Of a stretch of 64,000 bases of DNA, positions 53,828 to 63,711 are shown in pieces. The DNA is taken from NCBI RefSeq assembly GCF_022870885.1, contig NZ_CP091509.1, positions 434,001 through 498,000 of the forward strand, written 5' to 3'. Below the pieces are notes generated by a model. That model was not told the DNA's origin. It worked only from the letters and a program-made list of their open reading frames with translations, and made no database searches. This DNA is from Neisseria dumasiana. Lineage in GTDB: Bacteria > Pseudomonadota > Gammaproteobacteria > Burkholderiales > Neisseriaceae. The translations under genes were made by a program, and so were the position numbers. Position 1 is the first letter of the stretch. The number at the start of each line of letters is the position of its first letter.

Positions 53828-53842
53828 TTGGCGGAGTGGACG
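53828..53842 (-). repeat. attR within tRNA-Asp
   Basis: TTGGCGGAGTGGACG, the second copy of the island boundary repeat, forms the 3' acceptor end and CCA of the intact tRNA-Asp gene. The tRNA is thus restored after integration. Confidence 0.85.
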
Positions 53843-53905
53843 GGGCTCGAACCCGCGACCCCCGGCGTGACAGGCCGGTATTCTAACCAACTGAACTACC
53901 ACTCC
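53829..53905 (-). tRNA. tRNA-Asp(GTC)
   Basis: A 77-base cloverleaf with acceptor GGAGTGG/CCACTCC, discriminator G and encoded CCA. The anticodon loop CTGTCAC has GTC, and the T arm is GCGGG-TTCGAGC-CCCGT. It is the integration target of the island and lies 12 bp after tRNA-Val on the same strand. Confidence 0.95.
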
Positions 53906-53917
53906 GCGCAGAAAACT

Positions 53918-53993
53918 TGGTGGGTGATGACGGAGTCGAACCGCCGACATTCTGCTTGTAAGGCAGACGCTCTACCAACTGAGCTAATCACCC
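53918..53993 (-). tRNA. tRNA-Val(TAC)
   Basis: A 76-base cloverleaf: acceptor GGGTGAT/ATCACCC, D arm GCTCAGTTGGTAGAGC, anticodon stem-loop CTGCC-TTACAAG-GCAG-type with TAC, T arm with GGTTCGACTCC, and an encoded ACCA end. It forms an operon with tRNA-Asp. Confidence 0.95.
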
Positions 53994-54050
53994 GTGTCGT
54001 TGCGAGAACGTGATTAAACCAAATCTTGATGAAGGGTGCAAGCGGTTTTT

Positions 54051-56042
54051 TTAAGAAAATATGGTGTTTCCTTGTAGGCACCAGTTTTCAAAAGAAATTA
54101 TTTTTTCTTTGTGGCCGGCAACAACCAGAATGTCGTTGGGCTCGAAAACAAAGTCTTCTTCAAAATCCTGAATGCGGTGGGTATGTCTGCGCACAAACAG
54201 CAGTTTGACGTTTAATTGCTGCGCAGGGAGATGTGCGGTGTTTTTGCCTACGGCATAGGCTTCGTTGGTCAGGGCGAAGGCATGGCGGATGATGTGGCTG
54301 TTTGTATCGTCGGAAGATTCGGAATCGTCGCTGCCGCTGAATAAATCGGCCACCATGGCATAGCGGCTGCGGCGGATGTTCATAATAATTTGGGAAACTT
54401 TCTGATAGGGCAGGCCGGATTGCAAAAGGGCGTGCGAAGCGAGGGCGAGGCTGGTTTCTTTGGTGTCGGACACCACCTCTTCGGCACCGATGCGGGTGAA
54501 CTTTTGCAAATAATCATCGCTGATGGCGCGAACATGTACCGGCATGGTGGGGTGTGCGCTCATGATGTTGTCGAGTACATGTTGGGTTTCGTGCATATTG
54601 TTGAGTGTAACAATCACCATGCCGGCACGGCTCAAACCTGCGGCTTCCAATACTTCGCGCCGTTTGGCATCGCCGAAAGACACGGGTTCGCCGGCGCTGC
54701 GGGCGAGGCGCACGCGTTCGGCGTCCAAATCAAGTGCGTAGTAGGGGATGTTTTCTGCCGCCAGAATACGGCCTATGGTTTGCCCGCCGCGTCCGTAGCC
54801 GATAATCAGGGCGTGGTTGGATTTGTTCATGGCGGCAATCAGCATGTTTTGCAGGTCGACTGCCTGCATATCCCAGCTGGATTTCACTAATTTGCCGATG
54901 AGTTTGTCGCTGGCGTTTAAGATGAAGGGGGCGATAATCATCGACAGCAGTACGGCAGCGGTGGCGGCTTGTTCCAGTTCGGGCGACACCATGTTGATTT
55001 TTCCGGAAATAGCCAAAATAACAAAGCCGAATTCTCCGCCTTGCGCCAAATACAGCGAGGCTTTCAGGCTGTCTGCCGCAGAGTGTCTCATGCGGAAAGC
55101 GATGGCAAAGACAATGGCGGCCTTTAAAAAGATCAGCAGGCCTAGCAGGGTAAGTATCAAAGGCCAGCTTTCGGTTAATGCCTGTATGTTGAGTTTCATG
55201 CCTACGGTGATGAAGAAGAAGCCCAGCAAAATATCGCGAAACGGGCGGATATCGTCTTCAACCTGAAAACGGTATTCGGTTTCGGAGAGCAGCATACCGG
55301 CTACAAATGCACCCAATGCCAGCGACAAACCTTCCAATTCGGTCAGATAAGCCACGCCGAGCGTAACCAGCAGCACATTGATCATAAACAGCTCGGATGA
55401 TTTCCGTTTGGCAACCAAGCGGAACCAAGGTGTCATGACCCGGCTGCCCACCACAAACAGCACGCCGAGCGTCAAAATCATTTTGAGTGCGGCCAAACCC
55501 AGTTCCAGCCACAGGTTGCCGCTGTTGCCGCCGGCCAGTGCGGGTAGAAGAATCATCAGCGGTACGACGGCGATATCCTGCATCAGCAGCACGCCCATCG
55601 CCATTTGCCCGTGTGTTTGCCCCAACTCGGTTTTTTCGGAAAGAATCCGGCTCACGATTGCGGTGGACGACATGGTAAGCGCGCCGGCCACGGCGAATGC
55701 CCAGTTAAACGGTGTGCCGGTGGCCATTAAAATCATGACGAAGGCGCCCATGGTCAGCACCACCTGCATTCCGCCCAAGCCGAATACCAATTTGCGCATG
55801 GCTTTGAGTTTGGAGAGTGAAAATTCCAGCCCGATGCTGAACATTAAAAACACGATACCGATTTCGCCCAAATAATCGGTGGTTTCGTTTTTCGGAATCA
55901 AATGCAGCATGCCCGGGCCGGCCAAAAAGCCCGCCAGCAGATAACCCAGCATGGAGGGAATGTTGTACTTGCGGCAAAAAATCACCGCAATCACGGCTAC
56001 GAGTAAAACGATAACGATGGGTGCGAGGGAAATATGTTCCAT
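54051..56042 (-). CDS. CPA2-family cation:proton antiporter, KefB-like
   Basis: A 663-residue protein. Twelve or so membrane segments fill residues 1-385 (Na/H-exchanger domain, with GIVFLMFSIGLEFS and LLMQDIAVVPLM typical of KefB/YbaL). An RCK (TrkA-N) domain follows at about 410-530 (ALIIGYGRGGQTIGRILAAE) and a TrkA-C-like domain after about 575. Such proteins export potassium or protons under electrophilic stress or alkaline load. The glutathione-gated Kef group needs a partner not seen here, so YbaL-type is equally likely. Single gene. Confidence 0.85.
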   Translation of the reverse strand: MEHISLAPIVIVLLVAVIAVIFCRKYNIPSMLGYLLAGFLAGPGMLHLIPKNETTDYLGEIGIVFLMFSIGLEFSLSKLKAMRKLVFGLGGMQVVLTMGAFVMILMATGTPFNWAFAVAGALTMSSTAIVSRILSEKTELGQTHGQMAMGVLLMQDIAVVPLMILLPALAGGNSGNLWLELGLAALKMILTLGVLFVVGSRVMTPWFRLVAKRKSSELFMINVLLVTLGVAYLTELEGLSLALGAFVAGMLLSETEYRFQVEDDIRPFRDILLGFFFITVGMKLNIQALTESWPLILTLLGLLIFLKAAIVFAIAFRMRHSAADSLKASLYLAQGGEFGFVILAISGKINMVSPELEQAATAAVLLSMIIAPFILNASDKLIGKLVKSSWDMQAVDLQNMLIAAMNKSNHALIIGYGRGGQTIGRILAAENIPYYALDLDAERVRLARSAGEPVSFGDAKRREVLEAAGLSRAGMVIVTLNNMHETQHVLDNIMSAHPTMPVHVRAISDDYLQKFTRIGAEEVVSDTKETSLALASHALLQSGLPYQKVSQIIMNIRRSRYAMVADLFSGSDDSESSDDTNSHIIRHAFALTNEAYAVGKNTAHLPAQQLNVKLLFVRRHTHRIQDFEEDFVFEPNDILVVAGHKEKIISFENWCLQGNTIFS

Positions 56043-56474
56043 GATGTTCGTCAGAATGAGAAGGCCGGTGGATTCAAGCGTTCAATAGTTGGTGCGCCTG
56101 AGTTTATTTTATAAGGATTATTATAGCCGTATCGTTGTATGCTGTTGGAAATAAGCATCAAAAAATAAACAGGCCGTCTGAAAGCAGCCGCAGCGGTAAA
56201 GGGGCGTATATGCCGTATTGTTAAAAACATAAGTTTTATAATCGACGGAAAACTGTAAACGGTTGTTTCAGACGGCCTGCGGGAAAGGCTCTGCGCTTAA
56301 ATCCATTTGACACTTACCGGCGAACTCCCTAAAATGCCACCCCGACAAGCACCTTGTCGTTCTATCTGCCGCTCAGGCAACCGAATCCCCGATATATCTT
56401 GAATTTCAGACGGCCTTTCAAGCTTTTGCCGCCGCAATCAAAATATCTGTCAAAATCCATTTACATTAATCACT
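56043..56474. other. Divergent intergenic region kefB-like/rho
   Basis: About 430 bases without a gene. Four scattered DNA uptake sequences occur (near 56172, 56267, 56407). The rho promoter lies at 56307-56335. Between the promoter and the start is a 140-base leader, long enough for the Rho autoregulation known in other bacteria. Confidence 0.6.
56307..56335 (+). promoter_or_regulatory. Sigma-70 promoter of rho
   Basis: TTGACA at 56307-56312 and TAAAAT at 56330-56335 are spaced 17 bases apart, about 140 bases before the rho start. Confidence 0.75.
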
Positions 56475-57734
56475 ATGCACGTTTCTGAACTACAAACACA
56501 ACACATCTCCAAACTTTTGGAAATGGCCGAGCAGCACGGCATCGAAAATGCCAACCGCCTGCGTAAACAAGACCTTGTTTTTGCCATTGTGCGCCAACTG
56601 ATGAAGCAGGGCCAATCATTTACCTGCTCCGGCACGCTTGAGATTCTGCCCGACGGTTTCGGATTTCTACGCAGTTCCGATACTTCTTATTTGGCCGGCC
56701 CCGATGATATTTACGTTTCTCCCAGCCAAATCCGCCGCTTCAACCTGCACACCGGCGACACCATAGAAGGCAGCGTGCGCGTACCTAAAGACAACGAACG
56801 TTATTTTGCCTTGGTGCGTTTGGACAGCATCAACGGCGACAACCCTGAAGTCTGCAAACACAAAATTCTCTTTGAAAACTTAACTCCGCTTTTCCCCACC
56901 AAACAGCTCAAACTCGAGCGCGACATCAAAGCCGAAGAAAACATTACCAGCCGCGCCATCGATTTGGTTTCTCCCATCGGCCGCGGCCAGCGCGCCCTCC
57001 TGGTTGCCCCGCCCAAAACCGGTAAAACCGTGATGCTGCAAAACATCGCCCATGCCGTTACCGCCAATTACCCCGAAGTAGAATTGATTGTGCTGCTGAT
57101 CGACGAACGCCCCGAAGAAGTAACCGAAATGGCACGCAGCGTGCGCGGCGAAGTGGTGTCTTCTACGTTTGACGAACCGGCCGCCCGCCATGTTCAGGTG
57201 GCCGAAATGGTGTTGGAAAAAGCCAAGCGTATGGTCGAGCATAAAAAAGACGTGGTGATTCTGCTCGATTCGATCACCCGCTTGGCGCGCGCCTACAATA
57301 CCGTGGCTCCGGCTTCCGGCAAAATCCTGACCGGCGGTGTCGATGCCAATGCGCTGCACCGTCCGAAACGCTTTTTTGGTGCCGCGCGCAATGTGGAAGA
57401 GGGCGGTTCGCTCACCATTATCGCCACGGCTTTGGTAGAAACCGGCAGCCGTATGGACGACGTGATTTACGAAGAATTCAAAGGCACGGGCAATATGGAG
57501 CTGCACCTCGACCGCCGCATGGCCGAAAAACGCCTGTTCCCCGCCATTAACATCAACAAATCCGGCACGCGCCGCGAAGAGTTGCTGGTGCCGAACGACC
57601 AGCTTCAACGCATGTGGCTGCTGCGCAAATTCCTGCATCCGATGGACGAAATCGAAGCCACCGAGTTTTTGGTCGGCAAGCTCAAAGATTCCAAAGACAA
57701 CAACGATTTCTTTGAATTGATGCGCGGTAAATAA
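56475..57734 (+). CDS. rho: Transcription termination factor Rho
   Basis: A 419-residue hexameric RNA helicase. The N-terminal helical part and cold-shock-like RNA-binding domain (about 50-120, [15 protein letters not shown] and [15 protein letters not shown]) precede the ATPase. Walker A is APPKTGKTV near residue 180, Walker [17 protein letters not shown] near 260, and the R-loop [11 protein letters not shown] near 340. Length is standard. A DUS terminator follows. Confidence 0.98.
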   Translation: MHVSELQTQHISKLLEMAEQHGIENANRLRKQDLVFAIVRQLMKQGQSFTCSGTLEILPDGFGFLRSSDTSYLAGPDDIYVSPSQIRRFNLHTGDTIEGSVRVPKDNERYFALVRLDSINGDNPEVCKHKILFENLTPLFPTKQLKLERDIKAEENITSRAIDLVSPIGRGQRALLVAPPKTGKTVMLQNIAHAVTANYPEVELIVLLIDERPEEVTEMARSVRGEVVSSTFDEPAARHVQVAEMVLEKAKRMVEHKKDVVILLDSITRLARAYNTVAPASGKILTGGVDANALHRPKRFFGAARNVEEGGSLTIIATALVETGSRMDDVIYEEFKGTGNMELHLDRRMAEKRLFPAININKSGTRREELLVPNDQLQRMWLLRKFLHPMDEIEATEFLVGKLKDSKDNNDFFELMRGK

Positions 57735-57744
57735 CCCACACCCG

Positions 57745-57775
57745 AAGGCCGTCTGAAAAGGTTCAGACGGCCTTC
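57745..57775 (+). terminator. DUS-pair terminator after rho
   Basis: GAAGGCCGTCTGAA and TTCAGACGGCCTTC form a perfect hairpin with an AAGG loop and a following T run. Confidence 0.85.
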
Positions 57776-57799
57776 TTATCCATAAAGACCCCATTGCTT

Positions 57800-59158
57800 A
57801 TGAACGTAATGAATTGGCAGCAACTGCTCTCCCCCCAACGCTTCCGCATGAAAGACGGTGAAATCGTGCCCACGGTAACACCGTCCACCCAAGAGGGCGC
57901 GGATGCCCTGCGTACCGATTTCCATATCGACTACGACCGCGTGGTGTTCTCCGGCGCATTCCGCCGTTTGGGGCGCAAAACGCAGGTTCATCCGTTTGCC
58001 GAACATGACCATACCCATAACCGCCTGACCCACAGCGTGGAAGTGGCCAGCGTTGGCCGCAGCTTGGGCAACCGCGTCGGCGTGATGATGCAGGCGGGCG
58101 GTTTTCTGCCGCAGGGCAATACGCCGAGCGACATCGGCGCAGTGGTTCAGGTGGCCTGTTTGGCGCATGATTTGGGCAATCCCCCGTTCGGGCACACCGG
58201 CGAAGATGCGTTGCGCGACTGGTTCCGCAACCCTGCCCACAGCGTTTATCTGGAAACCTTGGCCGAAGGCGAGCGCAACGATGTGCAGACTTACGAAGGC
58301 AATGCCCACAGCCTGCGGATTTTGGCCAATCTCGAAATGTACCGCGGCAAAGGCGGTATGCGCTTAACTTCGGCCACCATCGGGGCTTTGCTGAAATATC
58401 CGTGGACAACGCTTGATCCCAACGGATTGAAAAAATTCAATATTTATCAAACCGAACTGCCTTTTATCCGTCGTGTGGCCGAAGAGTTGGGCTTGATTGA
58501 GTTGGGCAAAGACCGTTGGGCGCGCCATCCGCTGTCGTATTTGATGGAAGCCGCCGACGACATCTGCTACGCCCTGCTCGATTTGGAAGACGCGGTAGAA
58601 ATCGGCTTGCTGGGCGATGCCGAAGTGGAAAGCATTTTGTCGGAACTCACCTTTACCGAAGCCACAGGTGCATGGCAGGCGCAAAACAGCCGCCAGCGGT
58701 GCGCCATGCTGCGCGGTATGGCCATCGGGCGGGCGGTTGAAGATGTGGCGCAAACATTCATGACGCATCAGCAAGACTTGCTGGGCGGCCGGTTTAAAGG
58801 ACGGGATTTATTGGCTTTGTGCAGCCCCGAAGTGCAAAACACTTTGGAAAAAGCCAAAGAGTTGGCACGAACAAGGATTTTCCGCCACCAAAGCAAACTG
58901 ATTACCGAAATTGCCGCCTTCCCGTGCGTCGGCTCGATTCTCGACCTGCTCGTTCCTGCTGCTTATGCTTTGGTTACGCAAGGGAAAGTGAGCGTTCGCC
59001 AATCGCTGGCTTTGGAACTGCTGAAAAACGACGACCCGATCAGCGCCGAAGACAGTCTTTATCAGGCTTATATGAAGATTTTGGACTTTGTCGGCGGCAT
59101 GACCGACAACGCCGCCGCGCGGATGGCAAGGGAAGTATCGGGCATCGGCATGGTGTGA
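57800..59158 (+). CDS. dgt: Deoxyguanosinetriphosphate triphosphohydrolase-like protein
   Basis: A 452-residue HD-domain dNTPase of the Dgt type 2 group that would cleave dGTP or related dNTPs to nucleoside and triphosphate. The metal ligands are in RLTHSVEVA (about residue 74) and LAHDLGNPPFGHTGEDAL (about 119-136), with a further Asp in ADDICYALLDLEDA (about 250). I chose the ATG at 57800 (MNVMNWQQL); an ATG at 57809 or TTG at 57794 are alternatives. No strong ribosome site is seen. Confidence 0.9.
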   Translation: MNVMNWQQLLSPQRFRMKDGEIVPTVTPSTQEGADALRTDFHIDYDRVVFSGAFRRLGRKTQVHPFAEHDHTHNRLTHSVEVASVGRSLGNRVGVMMQAGGFLPQGNTPSDIGAVVQVACLAHDLGNPPFGHTGEDALRDWFRNPAHSVYLETLAEGERNDVQTYEGNAHSLRILANLEMYRGKGGMRLTSATIGALLKYPWTTLDPNGLKKFNIYQTELPFIRRVAEELGLIELGKDRWARHPLSYLMEAADDICYALLDLEDAVEIGLLGDAEVESILSELTFTEATGAWQAQNSRQRCAMLRGMAIGRAVEDVAQTFMTHQQDLLGGRFKGRDLLALCSPEVQNTLEKAKELARTRIFRHQSKLITEIAAFPCVGSILDLLVPAAYALVTQGKVSVRQSLALELLKNDDPISAEDSLYQAYMKILDFVGGMTDNAAARMAREVSGIGMV

Positions 59159-59173
59159 TGGATGGGCAGCATT

Positions 59174-59209
59174 TTTTCAGACGGCCTCAATGCCGGAGGC
59201 CGTCTGAAA
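59174..59209. terminator. DUS-pair terminator after dgt
   Basis: TTTTTTCAGACGGCCTC and GAGGCCGTCTGAAA pair around AATGCCG. Confidence 0.75.
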
Positions 59210-59350
59210 TATAGTTAATCCACTTAAGTTTAATAACAAAACCGTCATACTCGGGTTTGACCAGAGTATCTTGAGTTTCAGCAAATTTAAGAGATACTCG
59301 GGTCAAGCCCAAGTATGACGTGTGTACTATTTTTAAGCGGATTCACTATA
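59210..59350. repeat. MITE-like repeat with Correia-type ends
   Basis: Starts TATAGTTAATCCACTTAA and ends TTTAAGCGGATTCACTATA, resembling Correia termini. The interior is a long inverted repeat: CGTCATACTCGGG...TTGACC at 59243 and GGTCAA...CCCAAGTATGACG at 59301. This core recurs as a fragment near 61873-61905. It is a small non-autonomous element different from the standard Correia type. Confidence 0.65.
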
Positions 59351-59358
59351 CATAAAAC

Positions 59359-59392
59359 AGGCCGTCTGAAAATTATTTTTTCAGACGGCCTG
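59359..59392. terminator. DUS-pair terminator after tgt
   Basis: CAGGCCGTCTGAAAA and TTTTTTCAGACGGCCTG form a strong hairpin after the minus-strand tgt stop. Confidence 0.8.
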
Positions 59393-59428
59393 TTTACATA
59401 TTGACGCAAGCGGCTTGTCGGCGGGCGT

Positions 59429-60562
<1,134 letters not shown>

Positions 60563-60625
60563 TCAATGTATCAAAGTAGAAGATCATGCCGCCTTGTGAG
60601 CAAGGCGGCGGAGAAGGCGGGGCAA

Positions 60626-61645
60626 TTATCTGCGGCGGCGGGAGCCGGGCAGGGGCATGTCGGCCCATTTCATCACGCCCGCCACTTCGGCCGGATTCAG
60701 CTCGTAAAACTGGCCGCGTTTCAAGCGGTTGGGCAAACCGATGGGGCCGAAGCCGACGCGCACGAGACGGCTCACGGTTAAGCCGAAATGCTCGAAAATG
60801 CGGCGCACTTCGCGGTTGCGGCCTTCTTTAATGATCACGTTGTACCATTTGTTTGCCCCTTCGCCGCCTTGCTCGTAAATGCGTTCCACTTTGGCCAAAC
60901 CGTCTTCCAAGATCACGCCTTCTTCGGTAAGCATTTTCATCTGTTCGGTGTCCAGCCCGCCCAACACGCGCACGGCGTATTCGCGTTCGACTTCAAAGCT
61001 GGGGTGGGCGAAGCGGTTGACCAGTTCGCCTGATGTGGTAAGGATCAACAGGCCGCTGGTGTTGATGTCCAAACGGCCGATGGCCACCCAACGGCTGCTG
61101 GCGGCTTGGGGCAGGCGGTCGAAAATGCTCACGCGGCCTTGCGGGTCGTCGCGAGAGACGATTTCGCCTTCTTGCTTGTAATAGAGAATAATGCGCGGCA
61201 GGCGGTCGGGCCATTTGAGCTTGATTACGTTGCCTTTAACGGTAACTTGGTCGTCGGGCGAAACTTTGTCGCCAAGCCGGGCGGTTTTGCCGTTAACGGT
61301 AACCAAGCCCTGCGTAATCCAGTCTTCCATTTCACGGCGCGAACCCACGCCCGATGCGGCAAGGGCTTTTTGCAGGCGCACCGGCTCGAAACTGTCTAAA
61401 TCGACCCGTTTTTCTTTCAAATCGCGGGCGCGTTCCATGATTTTTTGATTGGGATTGCGCACCACCAGCTTTTTGGCGCGGGAAGCCTGCGTTTTCGGCG
61501 CGGCAGGTTTGCCTGCGGCTTCTTTTACGCCTGTTTTATTCTTAAGGCCGTCTGAAAACTTGCCTGTGTTTTTGCGGGAAGCCTTTTTCTTGGCCGGTGC
61601 GCCGTCGCGCAATTCACGTTTGCTTGAGATTTTTTTGGTGTTCAC
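60626..61645 (-). CDS. rluB: 23S rRNA pseudouridine synthase RluB
   Basis: A 339-residue RsuA/RluB-family enzyme. A basic, Ala/Lys-rich N-terminal extension of about 80 residues comes first, then an S4 domain (about 88-145, VRLQKALAASGVGSRREMEDWI). The catalytic Asp is in GRLDINTSGLLILTTSG (about 193). The C-terminal NREVRRIFEHFGLTVSRLVRVGFGPIGLP is diagnostic. RluB modifies U2605 of 23S rRNA in E. coli. The extension is longer than in E. coli and probably disordered. Confidence 0.9.
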   Translation of the reverse strand: MNTKKISSKRELRDGAPAKKKASRKNTGKFSDGLKNKTGVKEAAGKPAAPKTQASRAKKLVVRNPNQKIMERARDLKEKRVDLDSFEPVRLQKALAASGVGSRREMEDWITQGLVTVNGKTARLGDKVSPDDQVTVKGNVIKLKWPDRLPRIILYYKQEGEIVSRDDPQGRVSIFDRLPQAASSRWVAIGRLDINTSGLLILTTSGELVNRFAHPSFEVEREYAVRVLGGLDTEQMKMLTEEGVILEDGLAKVERIYEQGGEGANKWYNVIIKEGRNREVRRIFEHFGLTVSRLVRVGFGPIGLPNRLKRGQFYELNPAEVAGVMKWADMPLPGSRRRR

Positions 61646-61970
61646 TTAAAAGCTCCTAACGCATTTTCCTGAAAAGAAAACGGTTCTTCTGCGGCTTGTG
61701 CGGCAGGATGGGTTGTTAAAAAATAAATTAAGATGGGTTTTCAGACGGCCTTTTGTAGGGTCGGGGCCGCCTGAAATTAATTCAACCGTAGGTCGGATAC
61801 TTGTATCCGACACACAATGGTATGCCCGCGATTTTGTCGGATTCGAGAATCCGACCTACTGCTTACAGAGAGGCGGGATACTCGATTCAAGCCCGAGTAT
61901 GACAGGTTTCAAGTAAGGCCGTCTGAAATTAATTTAACCGTAAGTCGGATACAAGTATCCGACCTACTCA
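61646..61970. repeat. Intergenic block of dispersed repeats
   Basis: No gene. It contains three DNA uptake sequences, two inverted copies of a GTAGGTCGGAT...ATCCGAC unit (61789-61860 and 61938-61967) and a TACTCG...CCCGAGTATGAC fragment shared with the repeat at 59210. Such blocks are common between neisserial genes. Confidence 0.6.
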
Positions 61971-62588
61971 TTAATTCAGTACGGGCGGTTCGTTAAGCGG
62001 CTCGGTTTGCCCGGCTTCTGTTTCTTCGTCGCCGCTTTCGGCGGGTTCAATCAAGTCGGGCAATACCAGCTCGCCCAATTCGGTAAGCGGCGGCAGTTCT
62101 TCCAAACTTTCCAACTGCAAATCGCTTAAAAACACATTGGTCGTCGCCCATAAAGCAGGGCGGCCGATAGAATCGCGGTGGCCGATCACCTCAATCCAAC
62201 CGCGGTCTTGCAGCGTTTGCATCACGTTTTGCGACACCGCCACGCCGCGTATGCCTTCGATGTCGCCGCGCGTAACCGGCTGCTGGTAGGCGATAATCGC
62301 CAGCGTTTCCATCACCGCACGCGAATAACGCGGCGCACGCTGTTCCTGCAAACTGCCCAACCGCTCGAATGCGGCTTGGGCAATCTGAAAACGCCAGCCT
62401 TCATGCGTATGCACCAACTGCAAAGCGCGGTTTTGCCAGCGGGTTTTCAAGTTCGCCAGAACATCGATCAGCTTGTCGGGCGACAGCGGCGGAACGCACA
62501 GCTCGCGCATGGTCTTTTCGCTGAGCGGTTCGGTTTGAGTAAGCAGCGCGGCTTCGATAAGCGCGTCGGGGGGGAGTTTGTCGGTCAT
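61971..62588 (-). CDS. scpB: Segregation and condensation protein B
   Basis: A 205-residue protein made of two winged-helix domains, with the family motifs YSRAVMETLAIIAYQQPVTRGDIEGIRGV (about residues 85-113) and WIEVIGHRDSIGRPALWATT (about 130-150). ScpB binds the ScpA kleisin in the SMC condensin-like complex. The acidic C-terminal tail is disordered. It lies 2 bp from the stop of the restriction gene on the same strand. Confidence 0.93.
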   Translation of the reverse strand: MTDKLPPDALIEAALLTQTEPLSEKTMRELCVPPLSPDKLIDVLANLKTRWQNRALQLVHTHEGWRFQIAQAAFERLGSLQEQRAPRYSRAVMETLAIIAYQQPVTRGDIEGIRGVAVSQNVMQTLQDRGWIEVIGHRDSIGRPALWATTNVFLSDLQLESLEELPPLTELGELVLPDLIEPAESGDEETEAGQTEPLNEPPVLN

Positions 62589-62590
62589 GG

Positions 62591-63709
62591 TTATAAAAAA
62601 TCTTCAATATTATCTTGAAATACATATTGTCGATGATATGCTAAATATTTTTCACGGCCCTCGGGATAAATACGCATTTTATTTTTTGCGTTGGGATTGA
62701 TATTGAGCTTTTCCCAAGTATAAAGGCTTAATCGTGTTCCGCAAATTAATCGCCCATCATCTAAAAATGTAATATAACCTTGATCAAACAACCAATCATA
62801 AGTCGGTGTTAAAGCTAAACCGTTCAGATAATCCAGTGCTTCTAGTTCATTATCTTCTTTAATACAAGCCATATAAGGCTTAATGTGGCTGGCTATCAAT
62901 AAAATTTCGTCTGTAATCAATGTAAAAGGACATTGTGGCATATGATTAAGTACATCTTTACGGTATTTTTGTTGTCCTTTTCTACCTACATATTTAATAA
63001 TTTCTTGTTCAATAACCTGTTCAGGCTCAAAATTCAATGCTTCAGCTTTATCTGTTGATAAAAGTTGAGGATGAACAATAGAACGAAATTGATAATCCAA
63101 AAAAATCCTAAAATAAAATAATGGCTTGGAATTTTCAGTTTCCTGAACAGGTAATAATTTAAGAATCGATAAGTAACTAATTTTAGGTAAGACAATTTTA
63201 CGCCAAATTGCCCAAATTTCATCATCAGAACGAATGTATCCTCTACGATAACCTTTAGTATTTTCTAAATGATCTGATACATCATAGATAGAAAAAAATA
63301 GATTTTCTACTTTTAAATTATCAATACTTTCAACATATTCATCATAAAATTTTGAAATATCATTATGATAGAGTTGCTCTTGTTTTTGATATTCAACTTT
63401 GGCATCAATCAAATAACGCTTCAAATTTTCTTTATTAAAAAAGCAATTTTGCTGAATAATAGGATATTCAGCTCTCTTTCCTTTAATGGTTCTTGTAACC
63501 CCCCAATTCTCATATTCAAAAAATGCCCTTAATCTACGTCCACTTTCATCAATATAACTTCCAACGTATTTGCGAGCTTCTCCATTGCCACCAAATATAG
63601 ACAATTTATTATTACGATGAATAAAACTATCTTCCGCCCGTAAGTTTTGAATACTATCAATAATGAAATACTCTATATTTTCAATTGTGATTTTTTGATA
63701 ATTCAACAT
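62591..63709 (-). CDS. HNH-type restriction endonuclease
   Basis: A 372-residue, AT-rich gene. The C-terminal half has an HNH_2-like centre, CPFTLITDEILLIASHIKPYMAC (about residues 262-284) with ALTPTYDWLFDQGYITF after it, the pattern of HNH restriction enzymes. The N-terminal half is probably the target-recognition domain. It ends 2 bp before scpB and follows the methyltransferase by 2 bp, so it forms a type II restriction-modification pair. The AT-rich codon use against GC-richer neighbours suggests transfer. The target site is unknown. Confidence 0.75.
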   Translation of the reverse strand: MLNYQKITIENIEYFIIDSIQNLRAEDSFIHRNNKLSIFGGNGEARKYVGSYIDESGRRLRAFFEYENWGVTRTIKGKRAEYPIIQQNCFFNKENLKRYLIDAKVEYQKQEQLYHNDISKFYDEYVESIDNLKVENLFFSIYDVSDHLENTKGYRRGYIRSDDEIWAIWRKIVLPKISYLSILKLLPVQETENSKPLFYFRIFLDYQFRSIVHPQLLSTDKAEALNFEPEQVIEQEIIKYVGRKGQQKYRKDVLNHMPQCPFTLITDEILLIASHIKPYMACIKEDNELEALDYLNGLALTPTYDWLFDQGYITFLDDGRLICGTRLSLYTWEKLNINPNAKNKMRIYPEGREKYLAYHRQYVFQDNIEDFL

Positions 63710-63711
63710 TC

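Larger units (their letters stand above)
25014..53842. mobile_element. 28.8-kb integrative genomic island in tRNA-Asp
   Basis: Bounded by the 15-bp tRNA-Asp repeat. It contains a P4-type integrase and an AlpA-like regulator at the left end, then a candidate large RNA, IS elements, a complete type III-A CRISPR-Cas locus and a type VI secretion cargo module. Imperfect 20-bp repeats (GGTACACAA-ATGGTACATA) lie just inside both ends. Base composition of the CRISPR and VgrG-effector parts is more AT-rich than the flanking core genes. DNA uptake sequences inside some island genes show long residence in, or exchange among, Neisseriaceae. No conjugation genes are visible, so mobility would depend on excision, uptake or a helper. 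Confidence 0.85.
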
